From OCS116 cluster bacterium AG-430-B22 (GTDB taxonomy: Bacteria > Pseudomonadota > Alphaproteobacteria > MED-G09), in the NCBI GenBank assembly GCA_003209955.1, contig QCOD01000003.1:36833-100832 (forward strand): a stretch of DNA of 64,000 nucleotides, given 5' to 3'. A program made the position numbers and the translations under genes. The notes under the pieces are model-generated. The model did not search any database and was not told where the DNA came from. It worked only from the letters and a program-made list of their open reading frames with translations. Of this stretch, positions 50,651 through 62,193 are shown piece after piece. Position 1 is the first letter of the stretch. Each line of letters begins with the position of its first letter.

Positions 50651-50725
50651 TGGTGCCCACGAAGAGAATTGAACTCTTGGCCTCTCCCTTACCAAGGGAG
50701 TGCTCTACCCCTGAGCTACGTGGGC
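50651..50725 (-). tRNA. tRNA-Thr(GGT)
   Basis: Minus strand GCCCACG...CTCCC-TTGGTAA-GGGAG...GTTCAATTC...CGTGGGCACCA; cloverleaf, anticodon GGT, encoded CCA. Confidence 0.95.
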
Positions 50726-50805
50726 AAAATGAAACATTATTAATTATAATTTTTTAATATAATATCTCTTATATATTAAGAAATTAAACTTATAGAGAAT
50801 AATTA

Positions 50806-50916
50806 ATGAAAAATAAATCCTTAGAACGAAAAGAAAAATTAAATGATGCCTTAAGGAAAAATCTAAAAAGAAGAAAGCAACAAATTAAGAAAAATAAATT
50901 AATTGATAAAAAATAA
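50806..50916 (+). CDS. 36-aa highly basic small protein directly upstream of murA
   Basis: ATG...TAA giving MKNKSLERKEKLNDALRKNLKRRKQQIKKNKLIDKK, abutting the murA start; below the ORF-track cutoff. Confidence 0.65.
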   Translation: MKNKSLERKEKLNDALRKNLKRRKQQIKKNKLIDKK

Positions 50917-52182
50917 ATGGACTCACTAATTATAAATGGCGGAAAAAAACTAATAGGCAATATTCCTATTTCTGGATCGAAAAATGCTTGCCTACCAATG
51001 ATGATAGCATCATTAATGACAAATGAACAAATGACTTTAAATAACATACCCATGTTATCAGATGTAAAAACGCTAATATCTATTCTAAAATCGTTAGGTA
51101 CTAATATTGAGTATAAAAAAAATAACCTTCATCTTCACACAAAAGAAATAATTAATCATAAAGCATCATATGATTTAGTAAAAAAAATGAGAGCTAGTTT
51201 TTGGGTTCTTGCTCCTCTTATAGCAAAGAAAGGATATGCAGAAGTTTCTTTACCAGGAGGCTGCGCAATTGGAACAAGACCAATAGATATTTATTTAAAA
51301 ATGCTTAAAGAAATGAATATCAAATTTGCAATAAATAATGGTTATATTGTAGCAAAAGCAGAATCTCCTATTAGCGGCATAAACTTCAAATTAGAAAAAA
51401 AGTCTGTTGGTTGCACTCATTTTTTTCTTATGCTTGCGTGTTTAGCAACTGGTACATCAAAATTATCTAATGCAGCATGCGAACCTGAGGTAGTTCATCT
51501 TGGAATGTTATTAAATAAAATGGGCGCTAAAATTAAAGGATTAGGATCAAAAAAAATAATCATTGAGGGTGTTAAAAAGTTAAACGGAATTGATGAAATA
51601 GTGCCTTCAGACAGAATTGAAGCTGGGACTTTTGCAATAGCAGTCTCTGCAACTGGAGGGAGGATCAAATTAGAAAATTCGAATTATGATGAAAATAAAA
51701 CACTATTCAAAATATTAGAAAAAACTGGATCTAAAATTAATAAATCAAAAAATTCAATTAGTATTGAAAAAATAAATGATGAAATTTATCCGGTGAATAT
51801 TAAGACTAGTCCATATCCTGGATTTCCAACTGATTTACAGGCTCAAATTATGACACTTATGACAATATCAAATGGTAAATCAGAAATTAAAGAAAATATT
51901 TTCGAAAATAGATTTATGCATGTACAAGAACTTGTAAGAATGGGTGCTAATATTAAATTAGATAAAGATAAGGCACTTATAAGAGGTATTAAAAATCTAA
52001 ATGGAGCAAATGTTATGGCGACAGATTTAAGGGCTTCAGCTTCACTAATAATTGCTGGACTAGCTGCAATAGGTAAAACTACAATTAGTAGGATTTACCA
52101 TTTAGATAGAGGATTCTATAATTTAGAAAGTAAATTAAATAATTGTGGAGCATCAATAAAAAGGATTAAAAATAATGGGTGA
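50917..52182 (+). CDS. murA: UDP-N-acetylglucosamine 1-carboxyvinyltransferase
   Basis: ISGSKNACLPMMIASLMT, LPGGCAIGTRPIDIYLKML (active-site Cys), DLQAQIMTLM, ATDLRASASLIIAGL. Confidence 0.97.
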   Translation: MDSLIINGGKKLIGNIPISGSKNACLPMMIASLMTNEQMTLNNIPMLSDVKTLISILKSLGTNIEYKKNNLHLHTKEIINHKASYDLVKKMRASFWVLAPLIAKKGYAEVSLPGGCAIGTRPIDIYLKMLKEMNIKFAINNGYIVAKAESPISGINFKLEKKSVGCTHFFLMLACLATGTSKLSNAACEPEVVHLGMLLNKMGAKIKGLGSKKIIIEGVKKLNGIDEIVPSDRIEAGTFAIAVSATGGRIKLENSNYDENKTLFKILEKTGSKINKSKNSISIEKINDEIYPVNIKTSPYPGFPTDLQAQIMTLMTISNGKSEIKENIFENRFMHVQELVRMGANIKLDKDKALIRGIKNLNGANVMATDLRASASLIIAGLAAIGKTTISRIYHLDRGFYNLESKLNNCGASIKRIKNNG

Positions 52183-52597
52183 AGAATTAAAATTAAAAGC
52201 TTTTGATGAAGATGGGCTCACTATTATTTCTTCATTATGTCAGGATTCAATAATCAAAGAAAATGATTACGATTACGATGAAAAATCCAAGAGATTTGCT
52301 ATTTTAATGAATAGATTTTGTCACGAAGTGAAAGATAAACAAAGAATAAGAACTGCTATTCATTTTGATTATGTTAAAAACTTAAAAACAAAAAATATTA
52401 ACAAAAACGATAAAGATGAAACGCTTGTTTTATTGGCAATTAAATTTGATGAAACAAAAAAACCAAGTGGTTCAATAACTTTAGAATTTTCTGGAAATAA
52501 AGCTATCAATTTATCGGTAGAGAATATAGAAGTATTTCTCACAGATATTGGAGATCCATGGTCAACAGCTAAAAAGCCTAATCATGATAATGAGTGA
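52175..52597 (+). CDS. DUF2948 family protein
   Basis: LKAFDEDGLTIISSLCQDSI...RFAILMNRFCHE...VEVFLTDIGDPWSTAKKPNH; alphaproteobacterial murA neighbour. Confidence 0.85.
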   Translation: MGEELKLKAFDEDGLTIISSLCQDSIIKENDYDYDEKSKRFAILMNRFCHEVKDKQRIRTAIHFDYVKNLKTKNINKNDKDETLVLLAIKFDETKKPSGSITLEFSGNKAINLSVENIEVFLTDIGDPWSTAKKPNHDNE

Positions 52598-53892
52598 TGT
52601 TAAATTTACTAAGATATAAAGACGAAAATTTTCATATCCGTATTGAAGAGATTATAAACTCTAGAAAAAACTTTGATGAAGATATAACTAATCAAGTAAA
52701 CGATATAATTTTCGATATAAAAAACAATGGCGATATAAGTCTTTTTAAATATATGTCTAATTATGACAATGTAGAATGTTCTGCGGAGAATATTTGTTAT
52801 AATCAAGAAGATATTTTATCAGCAAAAAAAAATTGCACACAAGAAAGTATTGAGGCAATCAAACTTGCTAAAAATCGTATTGAAGCATTTCATAAACATC
52901 AATTACCTGCAGATTCAATATATGAGGATCAAGAAGAAGTAAGTATAAAGACTAAATGGATTCCACTTGATAGTGCAGGAATTTATATCCCCGGTGGTAC
53001 TGCTTCATATCCAAGTTCAGTATTAATGGGAGTAATTCCGGCGCAAGTTGCTGGAATTAAAAAAATATCTGCGACAGTTCCTTGTCCAAACAATCAAATA
53101 GATCCTCTTGTTTTGGCCACTTTGGATTTATGTGGAATTGAGAAAATATACAAAATTGGAGGTGCTCAGGCAATAGCTGCACTTACATGGGGAACTGAAT
53201 CTGTTGAAAGTGTAGATATAATTATTGGACCTGGAAATAAATGGGTTGCCGAAGCAAAAAAACAGGCTCTTTCAAATATAAATATTGATATGTTAGCGGG
53301 ACCTAGCGAAATATTAATTTTAGCAGATGAAAATAATAGAGCAGATTGGATTGCAGCTGATCTTTTATCTCAGGCAGAACACGATATTTCTGCTCAAGCA
53401 ATTTTAGTAACTGATAGTGAAAATTTATTAGAAAATGTAAATAAAGAATTAGTTAGTCAGACAAAGAGTCTCAACAGAAAAGATATAGCTAAAAGAAGTA
53501 TCGTTGAAAATGGTTATGGTATTCTTGTCTCAAATATTAATGATGCAATTGAGATTATTAATAATATAGCTCCTGAACATTTATCAATATTGTGTAAAGA
53601 AAATAATCAAATAGAAAACAAAATTACTAATGCTGGTGTTATATTTGCTGATGAATGGACTCCAGAATCTATGGGTGATTATATTATTGGTCCAAGCCAT
53701 ATTCTACCCACAAACGGTATGGCTAAAAGACAATCGGGCTTATCTGTTTATAACTTCTTAAGGCGTCAATCAACTATCTCAAGTAGTAAAAAAACTATAA
53801 ATACTCTTGGTCCTTCAGCAATGTTATTGGCGGATTGTGAGGGTCTAGATGCGCATGCAAATTCTATAAAAATAAGAATAAAAGATTCTTAA
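52597..53892 (+). CDS. hisD: histidinol dehydrogenase
   Basis: PLDSAGIYIPGGTASYPSSVLMGVIPAQVAG, GPGNKWVAEAKKQ, AEHDISAQAILVT, GPSHILPTNGMAKRQSGLSVYNFLR. Confidence 0.96.
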   Translation: MLNLLRYKDENFHIRIEEIINSRKNFDEDITNQVNDIIFDIKNNGDISLFKYMSNYDNVECSAENICYNQEDILSAKKNCTQESIEAIKLAKNRIEAFHKHQLPADSIYEDQEEVSIKTKWIPLDSAGIYIPGGTASYPSSVLMGVIPAQVAGIKKISATVPCPNNQIDPLVLATLDLCGIEKIYKIGGAQAIAALTWGTESVESVDIIIGPGNKWVAEAKKQALSNINIDMLAGPSEILILADENNRADWIAADLLSQAEHDISAQAILVTDSENLLENVNKELVSQTKSLNRKDIAKRSIVENGYGILVSNINDAIEIINNIAPEHLSILCKENNQIENKITNAGVIFADEWTPESMGDYIIGPSHILPTNGMAKRQSGLSVYNFLRRQSTISSSKKTINTLGPSAMLLADCEGLDAHANSIKIRIKDS

Positions 53893-54369
53893 ATGCCGGA
53901 TCAAAATAAGAATTATATTAAGAAAATAAATTTAAATTACAAAGATGGTGAAAGTATAGCCGAATTTATTTCTTATGAAAGGCAAGCGGCTATTCATGAT
54001 CTTATTAATGAAAATTCATTTTCAATAAATGAAGACGACATTAGCGGACCATATGTTATTGAGATAGAGATTAGTGACAATGTACTAATTGTAAAAATTA
54101 CTAATGATAATCAGTCATATTCAAAAGATCATAGAATTCCAATAAACTCGTTAAAAAAGACTGTTAAAATCTATCATTCAGCATGCAATTTATATTTCGA
54201 CTCAATTAAAAAAGGCTCAATTGATAAAATAGAAGAAATTGAAAAGAATAGAAGAAATATCCATAACGAAGGCGCGAATAAATTGCTCAAAATTACTGAG
54301 TCTAATTTTACTATGGACCACAATACTTCAAGAAGAATGTTTACGCTTTTATATTCTTTGTATATTTAA
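53893..54369 (+). CDS. UPF0262 family protein
   Basis: Alphaproteobacterial hisD-infA neighbour; ERQAAIHDLINENSF, MDHNTSRRMFTLLYSLYI. Confidence 0.85.
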   Translation: MPDQNKNYIKKINLNYKDGESIAEFISYERQAAIHDLINENSFSINEDDISGPYVIEIEISDNVLIVKITNDNQSYSKDHRIPINSLKKTVKIYHSACNLYFDSIKKGSIDKIEEIEKNRRNIHNEGANKLLKITESNFTMDHNTSRRMFTLLYSLYI

Positions 54370-54424
54370 ACCCAGAAATTTGACTATAAAAGATTGTTTG
54401 ATATAAACGATTAAAGGAGAAAAA

Positions 54425-54643
54425 TTGGCTAAAGAAGAATTACTAGAATTTCCAGGGGTTGTAACAGAGTTATTACCCAATGCAACTTTCAAAGTTAAAC
54501 TAGAAAACGATCATGAAATTATAGCTCATACTGCAGGTAAGATGAGAAAGAATAGGATTAGAGTTCTTGCAGGTGATCAGGTAACAGTGGAAATGACTCC
54601 TTATGATTTAACAAAAGGTCGTATCACATATAGACATAAGTAG
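54425..54643 (+). CDS. infA: translation initiation factor IF-1
   Basis: 72 aa; [67 protein letters not shown] start, AAAGGAG RBS. Confidence 0.97.
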   Translation: MAKEELLEFPGVVTELLPNATFKVKLENDHEIIAHTAGKMRKNRIRVLAGDQVTVEMTPYDLTKGRITYRHK

Positions 54644-54651
54644 AGGGACTT

Positions 54652-54804
54652 ATGGAATCCAAAAATTGCCCGATTTGTAAGAATTCTTCTCAAAAAGAAT
54701 ACGTTCCTTTTTGTTCAAAGCGCTGTTCTCAAATAGATCTAAATAGATGGTTGGGTGAAAAATATCACATTAGCGTTAATGAAGAGGACGTTAACAATAA
54801 TTAA
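54652..54804 (+). CDS. yacG: DNA gyrase inhibitor YacG
   Basis: 50 aa read directly: MESKNCPICKNSSQKEYVPFCSKRCSQIDLNRWLGEKYHISVNEEDVNNN; zinc ligands CPIC...CSKRC; below the ORF-track cutoff. Confidence 0.92.
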   Translation: MESKNCPICKNSSQKEYVPFCSKRCSQIDLNRWLGEKYHISVNEEDVNNN

Positions 54805-54865
54805 ACTTTAGGGTTGTGAAAAAGGTATCGAAAAGTTTATATTGCAACATTCAATTTTTAAATAC

Positions 54866-54941
<76 letters not shown>

Positions 54942-54996
54942 CTTAAGATAATTATTAAATTCTAATTTAAATCATAGTGTATTAATATTTTTAATT

Positions 54997-55830
54997 ATGG
55001 ATATTTCTTTTGAATTCTTTCCGCCGAGCTCTGAAACGGCTGAAATTGTATTATGGGACTCAATAAAGCTACTTGAACCCTTAAATCCAAGTTTCGTGTC
55101 TGTAACTTATGGCGCTGGAGGAACTACACGAGATAGAACACATAATTGTGTAAAAAAGATTATTGACGAAACTACCCTAGAGCCTGCAGCTCATCTAACT
55201 TGTGTCAACTCTACTAAAGATGAAATAAAGGAAATAACAGATAGATATAAGAAAATAGGCGTTAAACATATTGTTGCAGTTAGAGGGGACATGCCAAATT
55301 TTGATAATTTTAAACCGCACCCTAAAGGTTATAAAACATCCATTGATTTAGTTAAAAACCTTAGTGAACAAAACTTTAATGTAACTGTAAGTGCTTATCC
55401 TGAGAAACATCCAGACGCCCTATCATTTGATGAGGATATTGAATTTTTGAAAAGAAAAATTGATGCAGGTGCAACTCAGGCAATTACTCAATTCTGTTTT
55501 GATTTTCAAATTATTCTCGCTTATCGAGATCTACTTCAAAAGCATAATATAAATATTCCTATAATACCTGGATTAATGCCAACTACTAATTTTAAAGGTA
55601 TTCAGAAAATGTCTAAACAGTGTTCGACATCTATACCAAAATGGCTTGAAAATAAATATAATGGTTTAGAAGACAGGCTTGATGAAAGAAAAAAAGTCTC
55701 TAAAGAAGTTGCGATTGATTTTTGTCAAAAACTTATCAGCAATGACTTTAGGGCAATTCACTTCTATACATTAAACCAGTCTGAGTTAACTCTATCAGTT
55801 TGCCAAAGTTTAAATATTAGTGATGAATAA
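54997..55830 (+). CDS. metF: methylenetetrahydrofolate reductase
   Basis: FEFFPPSSETAE, SVTYGAGGTTRDRT, HLTCVN, AVRGDMP, GATQAITQFCFD, FYTLN. Confidence 0.95.
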   Translation: MDISFEFFPPSSETAEIVLWDSIKLLEPLNPSFVSVTYGAGGTTRDRTHNCVKKIIDETTLEPAAHLTCVNSTKDEIKEITDRYKKIGVKHIVAVRGDMPNFDNFKPHPKGYKTSIDLVKNLSEQNFNVTVSAYPEKHPDALSFDEDIEFLKRKIDAGATQAITQFCFDFQIILAYRDLLQKHNINIPIIPGLMPTTNFKGIQKMSKQCSTSIPKWLENKYNGLEDRLDERKKVSKEVAIDFCQKLISNDFRAIHFYTLNQSELTLSVCQSLNISDE

Positions 55831-55834
55831 TTAA

Positions 55835-58800
55835 ATGAAATGGAATCGTAAAAAAAGAATTGAAGAATTACCAAAGCTTTTAAAAAATAAAATACTCGTT
55901 TTGGATGGAGCGATGGGTACTATGATTCAGGCTGAAAAACTTACCGAAGAAGATTACCGAGGTGAAAGATTTAAAGATCATAAGAAAAGTCTATTTGGAA
56001 ATAATGATATTTTATCTATCACTCAACCCGATTTAATTTCAAATATTCATTTAGCATTTCTAAAATCTGGAAGTTCAGTTATTGAGACAAACTCTTTTTC
56101 ATCTACAAGTATTTCTCAGGATGATTATTTAATGAGTGATTTAGCTTATGAATTAAACTTGCAAAGCGCAAAAATTGCTAGAAGTATTTGTGACGAATAT
56201 GAAAAACAGTTTCCCAATGAACCAAAATATGTTGCAGGTGCAATTGGGCCAACAAATAAGACCGCATCATTATCTCCAGATGTTTCAGATCCTAGTAAAA
56301 GAGACATAACATATGATGAACTTTATGAAAGTTACTATGAAGCAGTTAATGGATTAATAGATGGTGGAGTAGATTTAATTTTAGTTGAGACTATTTTTGA
56401 TACTCTTAATGCGAAAGCTGCAATCAATGCTATTAAAACTTTTTTTGAAGATAAAAATATTGATCTTCCAATAATAATTTCTGGAACAATAACAGATCTT
56501 TCTGGAAGAACATTATCAGGACAAACAATAGAAGCATTTTGGAATTCTATTAGACACGCAAAACCTTTTGCTGTTGGTATTAATTGTGCTTTAGGCGGAA
56601 AAGAAATGGCTCCATATGTAGCTGAATTCTCTAAAATTGCCGATACACATATTTGCATCTATCCAAATGCTGGATTGCCGAATGAAATGGGAGAATATGA
56701 TGAATCTCCCTTTGATATGTCTAATATTTTAGAAAATTTTGCAAAAGATGGTTATATAAATATTGTTGGAGGGTGCTGTGGGTCAACACCGGATCATATA
56801 AAACAGATATCTAAACAAGTTGAAAAATATAAACCAAGAAAGTTGCCAAAAATAAAAAATATTATGCGTCTTTCCGGATTAGAGCCACTAAACTTAACTA
56901 AAGAAATACCTTTTGTGAATGTAGGTGAAAGGACAAATGTTACAGGATCCCTAAAGTTTAAAAAACTAATCCTAGAAGAAGATTATAATTCAGCTATAGA
57001 AGTAGCAAGACAGCAAGTTGAAAATGGGGCCCAAATCATTGATGTAAATATGGACGAAGGAATGCTTGAATCAAAAAATGTTATGGAGCATTTTCTGAAA
57101 ATTGCTTCAACAGAACCTGATATAGCTAAGGTACCATTTATGATTGATAGCTCGAATTGGGATGTAATTGAGGCAGGTTTAAAGCATATCCAAGGTAAAG
57201 CTATTGTTAATTCTATTTCACTAAAAGAAGGAGAAGAAGAATTTATTAAACAAGCCAAATTATGCAAAAAATATGGAGCAGCTATTATTGTCATGGCATT
57301 TGATGAGAAAGGTCAAGCGGACACAGAAGATAGAAAATATGAAATCTGTAAAAGAGCTTTCGATTTGCTTACAAAGAAAATTGAGTTTCCTGAGGAAGAT
57401 ATAATATTTGATCCAAATATTTTTGCTGTTGCAACAGGCATTGAAGAGCATGGAGATTACGGGAAGGCATTCATAAATTCTACAAAAAAAATAAAGAAAG
57501 AAATGAGAAATGTTCATGTTTCTGGTGGCGTTTCAAATTTCTCTTTCTCCTTTAGAGGTAATGATACGATAAGAGAAGCAATGCATTCCGTTTTCTTGTT
57601 TCACGCAATAAAAAATGGCTTAGATATGGGAATAGTTAATTCAGGTCAATTATCAATTTATGAAGATATTGATAAGGACCTAAAAAAATCCATTGAAGAT
57701 GTTCTTTTTAATAGAGGTAAAAATGCTACAGAAAAACTCATCCAATTAGCTGAGAAATATAAAGATACAAAAAATGAAATTGAAGAAAAGGAAGTAAAAT
57801 GGAGAAATGAAAATGTACCTGAAAGACTAAAGTATTCCTTAGTAAAAGGTATAAGTGAATTTATTGTGGAAGATACAGAAGAAGCAAGAATAGAGTTTGG
57901 AAACCCTATCAAAGTAATTGAGGGTCCATTAATGGATGGCATGAATCATATTGGGGATTTGTTTGGCTCTGGACAAATGTTTCTTCCTCAGGTCGTTAAA
58001 TCAGCTAGAGTTATGAAAGAGGCTGTTGCGTATTTAGAGCCTTTTATGGAAAAAGAAAAAAATAAGACTAAAATGCATTCTGGCAAAATACTTCTTGCTA
58101 CAGTTAAAGGTGATGTTCATGATATTGGTAAAAATATTGTCGGTGTCATTTTACAGTGCAATAATTATGAGGTTATTGATCTCGGAGTTATGGTTCCAAG
58201 CGAAGAGATTTTAAAGAAAGCTATAGAACATAAAGTAGATATGATTGGTTTATCTGGATTAATTACGCCTAGTCTAGATGAAATGTGTTCCGTGGCAAAA
58301 GAAATGGAAAAAAACAATTTTCAAATACCTCTATTAATCGGTGGGGCAACTACAAGCAAAGTTCATACCGCAGTAAAAATTTCTGAAAATTATCTAAAGG
58401 GACAAACCTTTTATGTATCAAATGCAAGTAAGGCTGTTGGTGTAGTTAGTAATCTATTATCTAAAGATAAAAAAAGTGAGTTCACAAAAAATACACATGA
58501 TGAATATTTGAAGATAAGGAAAAACCATAAAGGTGGTCAAAATAAATCTAGAAGGTTAAGCATATCTGAAGCTAGAAAAAATAAATATAGCGCTAATTAT
58601 GAGGACTACATTCCAAAAAAACCTTCATTTATAGGTAATAAAGTTTTTACAAATTATAATTTAGAAGAATTAAGAAAATATATTGATTGGACGCCGTTTT
58701 TCCGATCCTGGGATCTTCATGGAAGTTATCCAAATATTTTAAAGGATCAAACTGTTGGCTCAACAGCTCAGAGTCTATATAAAGATGCAAATAATTCATT

Positions 58801-59536
58801 AGATGAAATTATTAATAATAATTTATTATGTGCTAAGGGCGTGATTGGATTTTGGCCTGCAAATAGTGATAAGGATGATATTATCTTATTTAATAATGAT
58901 AAAAGAAATTCAAAGCTAGCGGTTTTTCATACAATTAGGCAACAAGCTTCACATTCTACAGATAGACCAAATTATGCTTTGGCTGATTTTATTGCACCGT
59001 TATCAAAAAACAAAAAAATCAAAGATTACATTGGAGGCTTTGCGCTAACATGTGGGCATGGAGAAAATGAATTATCTGAAAAATTTAAAAGGGATTCTGA
59101 TGACTATAACTCAATTATGACAAAAGCTTTAGCAGACCGATTAGCTGAAGCATTTGCTGAAAGAATGCATGAAAGAGTTAGGAAAGAATTCTGGGGTTAT
59201 TCACCAAAGGAAAATTTGAACAATGATGCCTTAATTAAAGAAAAATACAGTGGAATACGCCCTGCGCATGGTTATCCAGCCCAGCCTGATCATACTGAAA
59301 AAGGCAAATTATTTGAGATACTAGAGGTTACAAAAAATATTGATGTATCCTTAACTGAGAGCTTTTCAATGTTACCTGGAGCTTCAATTTCTGGATTATA
59401 TTTTAGCAATCCAGAAAGTAATTATTTTGGAGTTGGTAAAATTAGTAAAGATCAGGTTAAGGATTATGCTAAAAGAAAATCAATGACATTGTTGGAATGT
59501 GAAAAATGGTTAATGCCAATTCTAAATTACAAGTAA
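55835..59536 (+). CDS. metH: cobalamin-dependent methionine synthase
   Basis: Full domain set: [64 protein letters not shown] (B12), activation domain [14 protein letters not shown]. Confidence 0.97.
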   Translation: MKWNRKKRIEELPKLLKNKILVLDGAMGTMIQAEKLTEEDYRGERFKDHKKSLFGNNDILSITQPDLISNIHLAFLKSGSSVIETNSFSSTSISQDDYLMSDLAYELNLQSAKIARSICDEYEKQFPNEPKYVAGAIGPTNKTASLSPDVSDPSKRDITYDELYESYYEAVNGLIDGGVDLILVETIFDTLNAKAAINAIKTFFEDKNIDLPIIISGTITDLSGRTLSGQTIEAFWNSIRHAKPFAVGINCALGGKEMAPYVAEFSKIADTHICIYPNAGLPNEMGEYDESPFDMSNILENFAKDGYINIVGGCCGSTPDHIKQISKQVEKYKPRKLPKIKNIMRLSGLEPLNLTKEIPFVNVGERTNVTGSLKFKKLILEEDYNSAIEVARQQVENGAQIIDVNMDEGMLESKNVMEHFLKIASTEPDIAKVPFMIDSSNWDVIEAGLKHIQGKAIVNSISLKEGEEEFIKQAKLCKKYGAAIIVMAFDEKGQADTEDRKYEICKRAFDLLTKKIEFPEEDIIFDPNIFAVATGIEEHGDYGKAFINSTKKIKKEMRNVHVSGGVSNFSFSFRGNDTIREAMHSVFLFHAIKNGLDMGIVNSGQLSIYEDIDKDLKKSIEDVLFNRGKNATEKLIQLAEKYKDTKNEIEEKEVKWRNENVPERLKYSLVKGISEFIVEDTEEARIEFGNPIKVIEGPLMDGMNHIGDLFGSGQMFLPQVVKSARVMKEAVAYLEPFMEKEKNKTKMHSGKILLATVKGDVHDIGKNIVGVILQCNNYEVIDLGVMVPSEEILKKAIEHKVDMIGLSGLITPSLDEMCSVAKEMEKNNFQIPLLIGGATTSKVHTAVKISENYLKGQTFYVSNASKAVGVVSNLLSKDKKSEFTKNTHDEYLKIRKNHKGGQNKSRRLSISEARKNKYSANYEDYIPKKPSFIGNKVFTNYNLEELRKYIDWTPFFRSWDLHGSYPNILKDQTVGSTAQSLYKDANNSLDEIINNNLLCAKGVIGFWPANSDKDDIILFNNDKRNSKLAVFHTIRQQASHSTDRPNYALADFIAPLSKNKKIKDYIGGFALTCGHGENELSEKFKRDSDDYNSIMTKALADRLAEAFAERMHERVRKEFWGYSPKENLNNDALIKEKYSGIRPAHGYPAQPDHTEKGKLFEILEVTKNIDVSLTESFSMLPGASISGLYFSNPESNYFGVGKISKDQVKDYAKRKSMTLLECEKWLMPILNYK

Positions 59537-60621
59537 ATAATAATTTATTAAAAATAATACTTATATTAACTCTTGCAGTCTTTTTAAATTCCTGCGGCTC
59601 TCCTACAACAGTGATTACAAGAGGAGATACATCAGTAATTGATAAAGAGAGAATAATAATGCAAGGCATTGCTTTGGATACTTATTATAAACGTTTCGAG
59701 AAACTAAATAACTTAACCTATCCTCTATTAACAAAATCAACTGAATTTTGTGGAAGCCGAATAAAATATGATATTGGTTTAAAAACAATTTCACTTAATC
59801 AAATTGATAAAAGATTTCGTAAAGCTGCAAAAGAGAAATTAATGATAACAGAAAGTCAAAAAGTTCTCTTCACTATCGATGGCTCTCCTAGCGCAAAAGC
59901 CGGTATAAGGTCTGGTGATATTATTTTAGAAGTAAACACTCTCAATGAGAAATGGGAAAATGATGATATTTTTGAAAATAATGAAAAAAAGAATTATTCG
60001 AGGGAGATATTAGAGGTTTCCGTAATACGTAAGAACAAAACAACGGAAGATATTCAACAAGAAGAATTATTAGAGTTTGAAATTATGCCTGAAAAAATCT
60101 GTAATTATGGAGTGGTTCTTGCGCAAAACGATTCTCTCAATGCTTATGCTGATGGTAATAATCTTTATTTAACAACTGGTATGCTAAGATTTGTTGACGA
60201 AGATCGGGAATTACAATTTATCTTAGCCCATGAACTTGCCCATAATATTGAGGGACATATAGACAAAAAGGTAAATAATTCTATTTTAGGAACAATAATT
60301 GATATAGCAGCTGCGGGAGCAGGTATTGATACACGAGGTAGTTTTGGTGCTATGGGAGCTCAAATGTATTCACAAGATTTTGAAAGAGAAGCAGATTATG
60401 TTGGTTTGTATATTTTAGCTAAATCAAATATAGATTCCTCAAATATTGAAAATTTTTGGAGAAAACTTGCAGCAGAAAACCCTGGCTCAACTATCAATTA
60501 TAATTCAACACACCCTACATCATCTGAAAGATGGGCCAACATAAGAGCTGCACAAAAAGAAATTCAATATAAAATTGATAATAACCTTGAACTTTTACCT
60601 GAAAGAAAAGAGAAAGATTAA
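59506..60621 (+). CDS. M48 family metalloprotease with PDZ-like segment, lipoprotein
   Basis: Lipobox [14 protein letters not shown] (HExxH); [16 protein letters not shown]. Confidence 0.88.
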   Translation: MVNANSKLQVNNNLLKIILILTLAVFLNSCGSPTTVITRGDTSVIDKERIIMQGIALDTYYKRFEKLNNLTYPLLTKSTEFCGSRIKYDIGLKTISLNQIDKRFRKAAKEKLMITESQKVLFTIDGSPSAKAGIRSGDIILEVNTLNEKWENDDIFENNEKKNYSREILEVSVIRKNKTTEDIQQEELLEFEIMPEKICNYGVVLAQNDSLNAYADGNNLYLTTGMLRFVDEDRELQFILAHELAHNIEGHIDKKVNNSILGTIIDIAAAGAGIDTRGSFGAMGAQMYSQDFEREADYVGLYILAKSNIDSSNIENFWRKLAAENPGSTINYNSTHPTSSERWANIRAAQKEIQYKIDNNLELLPERKEKD

Positions 60622-61775
60622 TGCGCAATTCAATTAAAAACTGTTTCAATACAGAAGATTTTAGAAAACTTGCAAAAAGAAAGCTTCCCTTTCCTGTATT
60701 TCACTATATTGACGGCGCTGCAGATGATGAAGTTACTCTAAGAAGGAATACTCAAGCATTTGAAAAAGTTGATTTAGTTCCAAATGTTTTAAAAGGTGTT
60801 GAAAATATTGATATTAGTATAGAACTTATGGGTAAAAGAATAAGTACTCCACTATTCTTTTCCCCAACAGCTCTTCAAAGATTATTTCACCATGAAGGAG
60901 AAATTGCTGTTGGCAAGGCTGCTGAATATTTTAATACTTTTTTTGGAATATCATCTTTAGCTACTGCCAGCATAAAAGATGTTGGTGAAAAATTTTCTTG
61001 CCCAAAAATATTTCAAATGTACATCCATAAAGATCAAGGCCTTAACAATAGCATGATAGAAAAATGCAAAATAAATAATTTTGATGCATTAGCGATAACT
61101 TTAGATACTGTTGTCGGTGGAAATAGAGAAAGAGATCTTCGAACAGGTTTTACATCGCCACCAAAATTAGATTTTAATAGCTTCTTAAGTTATGCCTTTC
61201 ATCCAGAATGGACCTTAAATTATTTATTTAGAAAAAAATTTGAATTACCTCAACTTCAAGATTTTGTTAGCGAAGGTACTAATATTAATATTTCTGTTGG
61301 GGATTATTTCTCAACGATGCTTGATCAAAGCATTACTTGGAAAGATATTGAAAAAATAAAAAATCAATGGGAAGGACACCTTTGTTTAAAAGGAATCATG
61401 TCAGTTGAAGATGCAAAAAAATGTGTTGATGTTGGTGCTACAGCTATAATGATTTCTAATCACGGAGGAAGACAATTAGATGGATCAAGAGCCCCCTTTG
61501 ATCAGCTTGCTGAAATAGTTGATGCCGTCGGAGACAAAATAGATGTTATTTGTGATGGGGGAATACGAAGAGGCAGTCATGTTTTAAAAGCTCTTTCCCT
61601 AGGAGCTAAAGCATGTTCAGGCGGCAGATACTACTTATATGCACTTGCAGCTGGAGGTTATGAAGGAACTTTGAGAGCTTTTCAACTTATGCAAGAAGAA
61701 ATTATTCGTGATATGAAGCTTATGGGATGCAACTCTTTTAAAGATTTAAATAAAGATAATTTAAGATTTAGATAA
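60621..61775 (+). CDS. FMN-dependent alpha-hydroxy-acid oxidase (L-lactate dehydrogenase-like)
   Basis: FHYIDGAADDEVTLRRN, LKGIMSVEDAKKCVDVGATAIMISNHGGRQLDGSRAPFDQL, DGGIRRGSHVLKALSLGAKAC. Confidence 0.93.
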   Translation: MRNSIKNCFNTEDFRKLAKRKLPFPVFHYIDGAADDEVTLRRNTQAFEKVDLVPNVLKGVENIDISIELMGKRISTPLFFSPTALQRLFHHEGEIAVGKAAEYFNTFFGISSLATASIKDVGEKFSCPKIFQMYIHKDQGLNNSMIEKCKINNFDALAITLDTVVGGNRERDLRTGFTSPPKLDFNSFLSYAFHPEWTLNYLFRKKFELPQLQDFVSEGTNINISVGDYFSTMLDQSITWKDIEKIKNQWEGHLCLKGIMSVEDAKKCVDVGATAIMISNHGGRQLDGSRAPFDQLAEIVDAVGDKIDVICDGGIRRGSHVLKALSLGAKACSGGRYYLYALAAGGYEGTLRAFQLMQEEIIRDMKLMGCNSFKDLNKDNLRFR

Positions 61776-61812
61776 TCTTTATATTTTAAAGGAATTAGTT
61801 TAAGAAAAAAAA

Positions 61813-62193
61813 ATGATTTTAATAATAAATGTCCTTACTTATTTAATCGGCTTATCCTGGTTAGCTTTTGGTGTACTGGGAATAATAGATCCAGAAATCT
61901 TTACAGAAAGCGCATGGGCAGCTCTACATGTTCAAATAACCGGTCAATTTGGTATGAGCGATATCCGCTCGTTTGGAGGTCTTCTTACCGCACTTGGACT
62001 CGGTATAATCTATGCTATGCATAACTCATTAGGTAAGAAAAGTTGGTTTTCAGCTTTCGCCTTACTAATGTTAGGATTAGCCATTGGAAGATCAATAAGC
62101 CTTTATTTGGATGGTTTAGATCAAACTTTAATAATATTTGCGATAATTGAGTACTCTTATGCGTTGATACTTTTTATAAAATCAAGAATCTAA
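61813..62193 (+). CDS. DUF4345-like membrane protein
   Basis: 126 aa, four hydrophobic segments; FGMSDIRSFGGLLTALGLGIIYA. Confidence 0.75.
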   Translation: MILIINVLTYLIGLSWLAFGVLGIIDPEIFTESAWAALHVQITGQFGMSDIRSFGGLLTALGLGIIYAMHNSLGKKSWFSAFALLMLGLAIGRSISLYLDGLDQTLIIFAIIEYSYALILFIKSRI

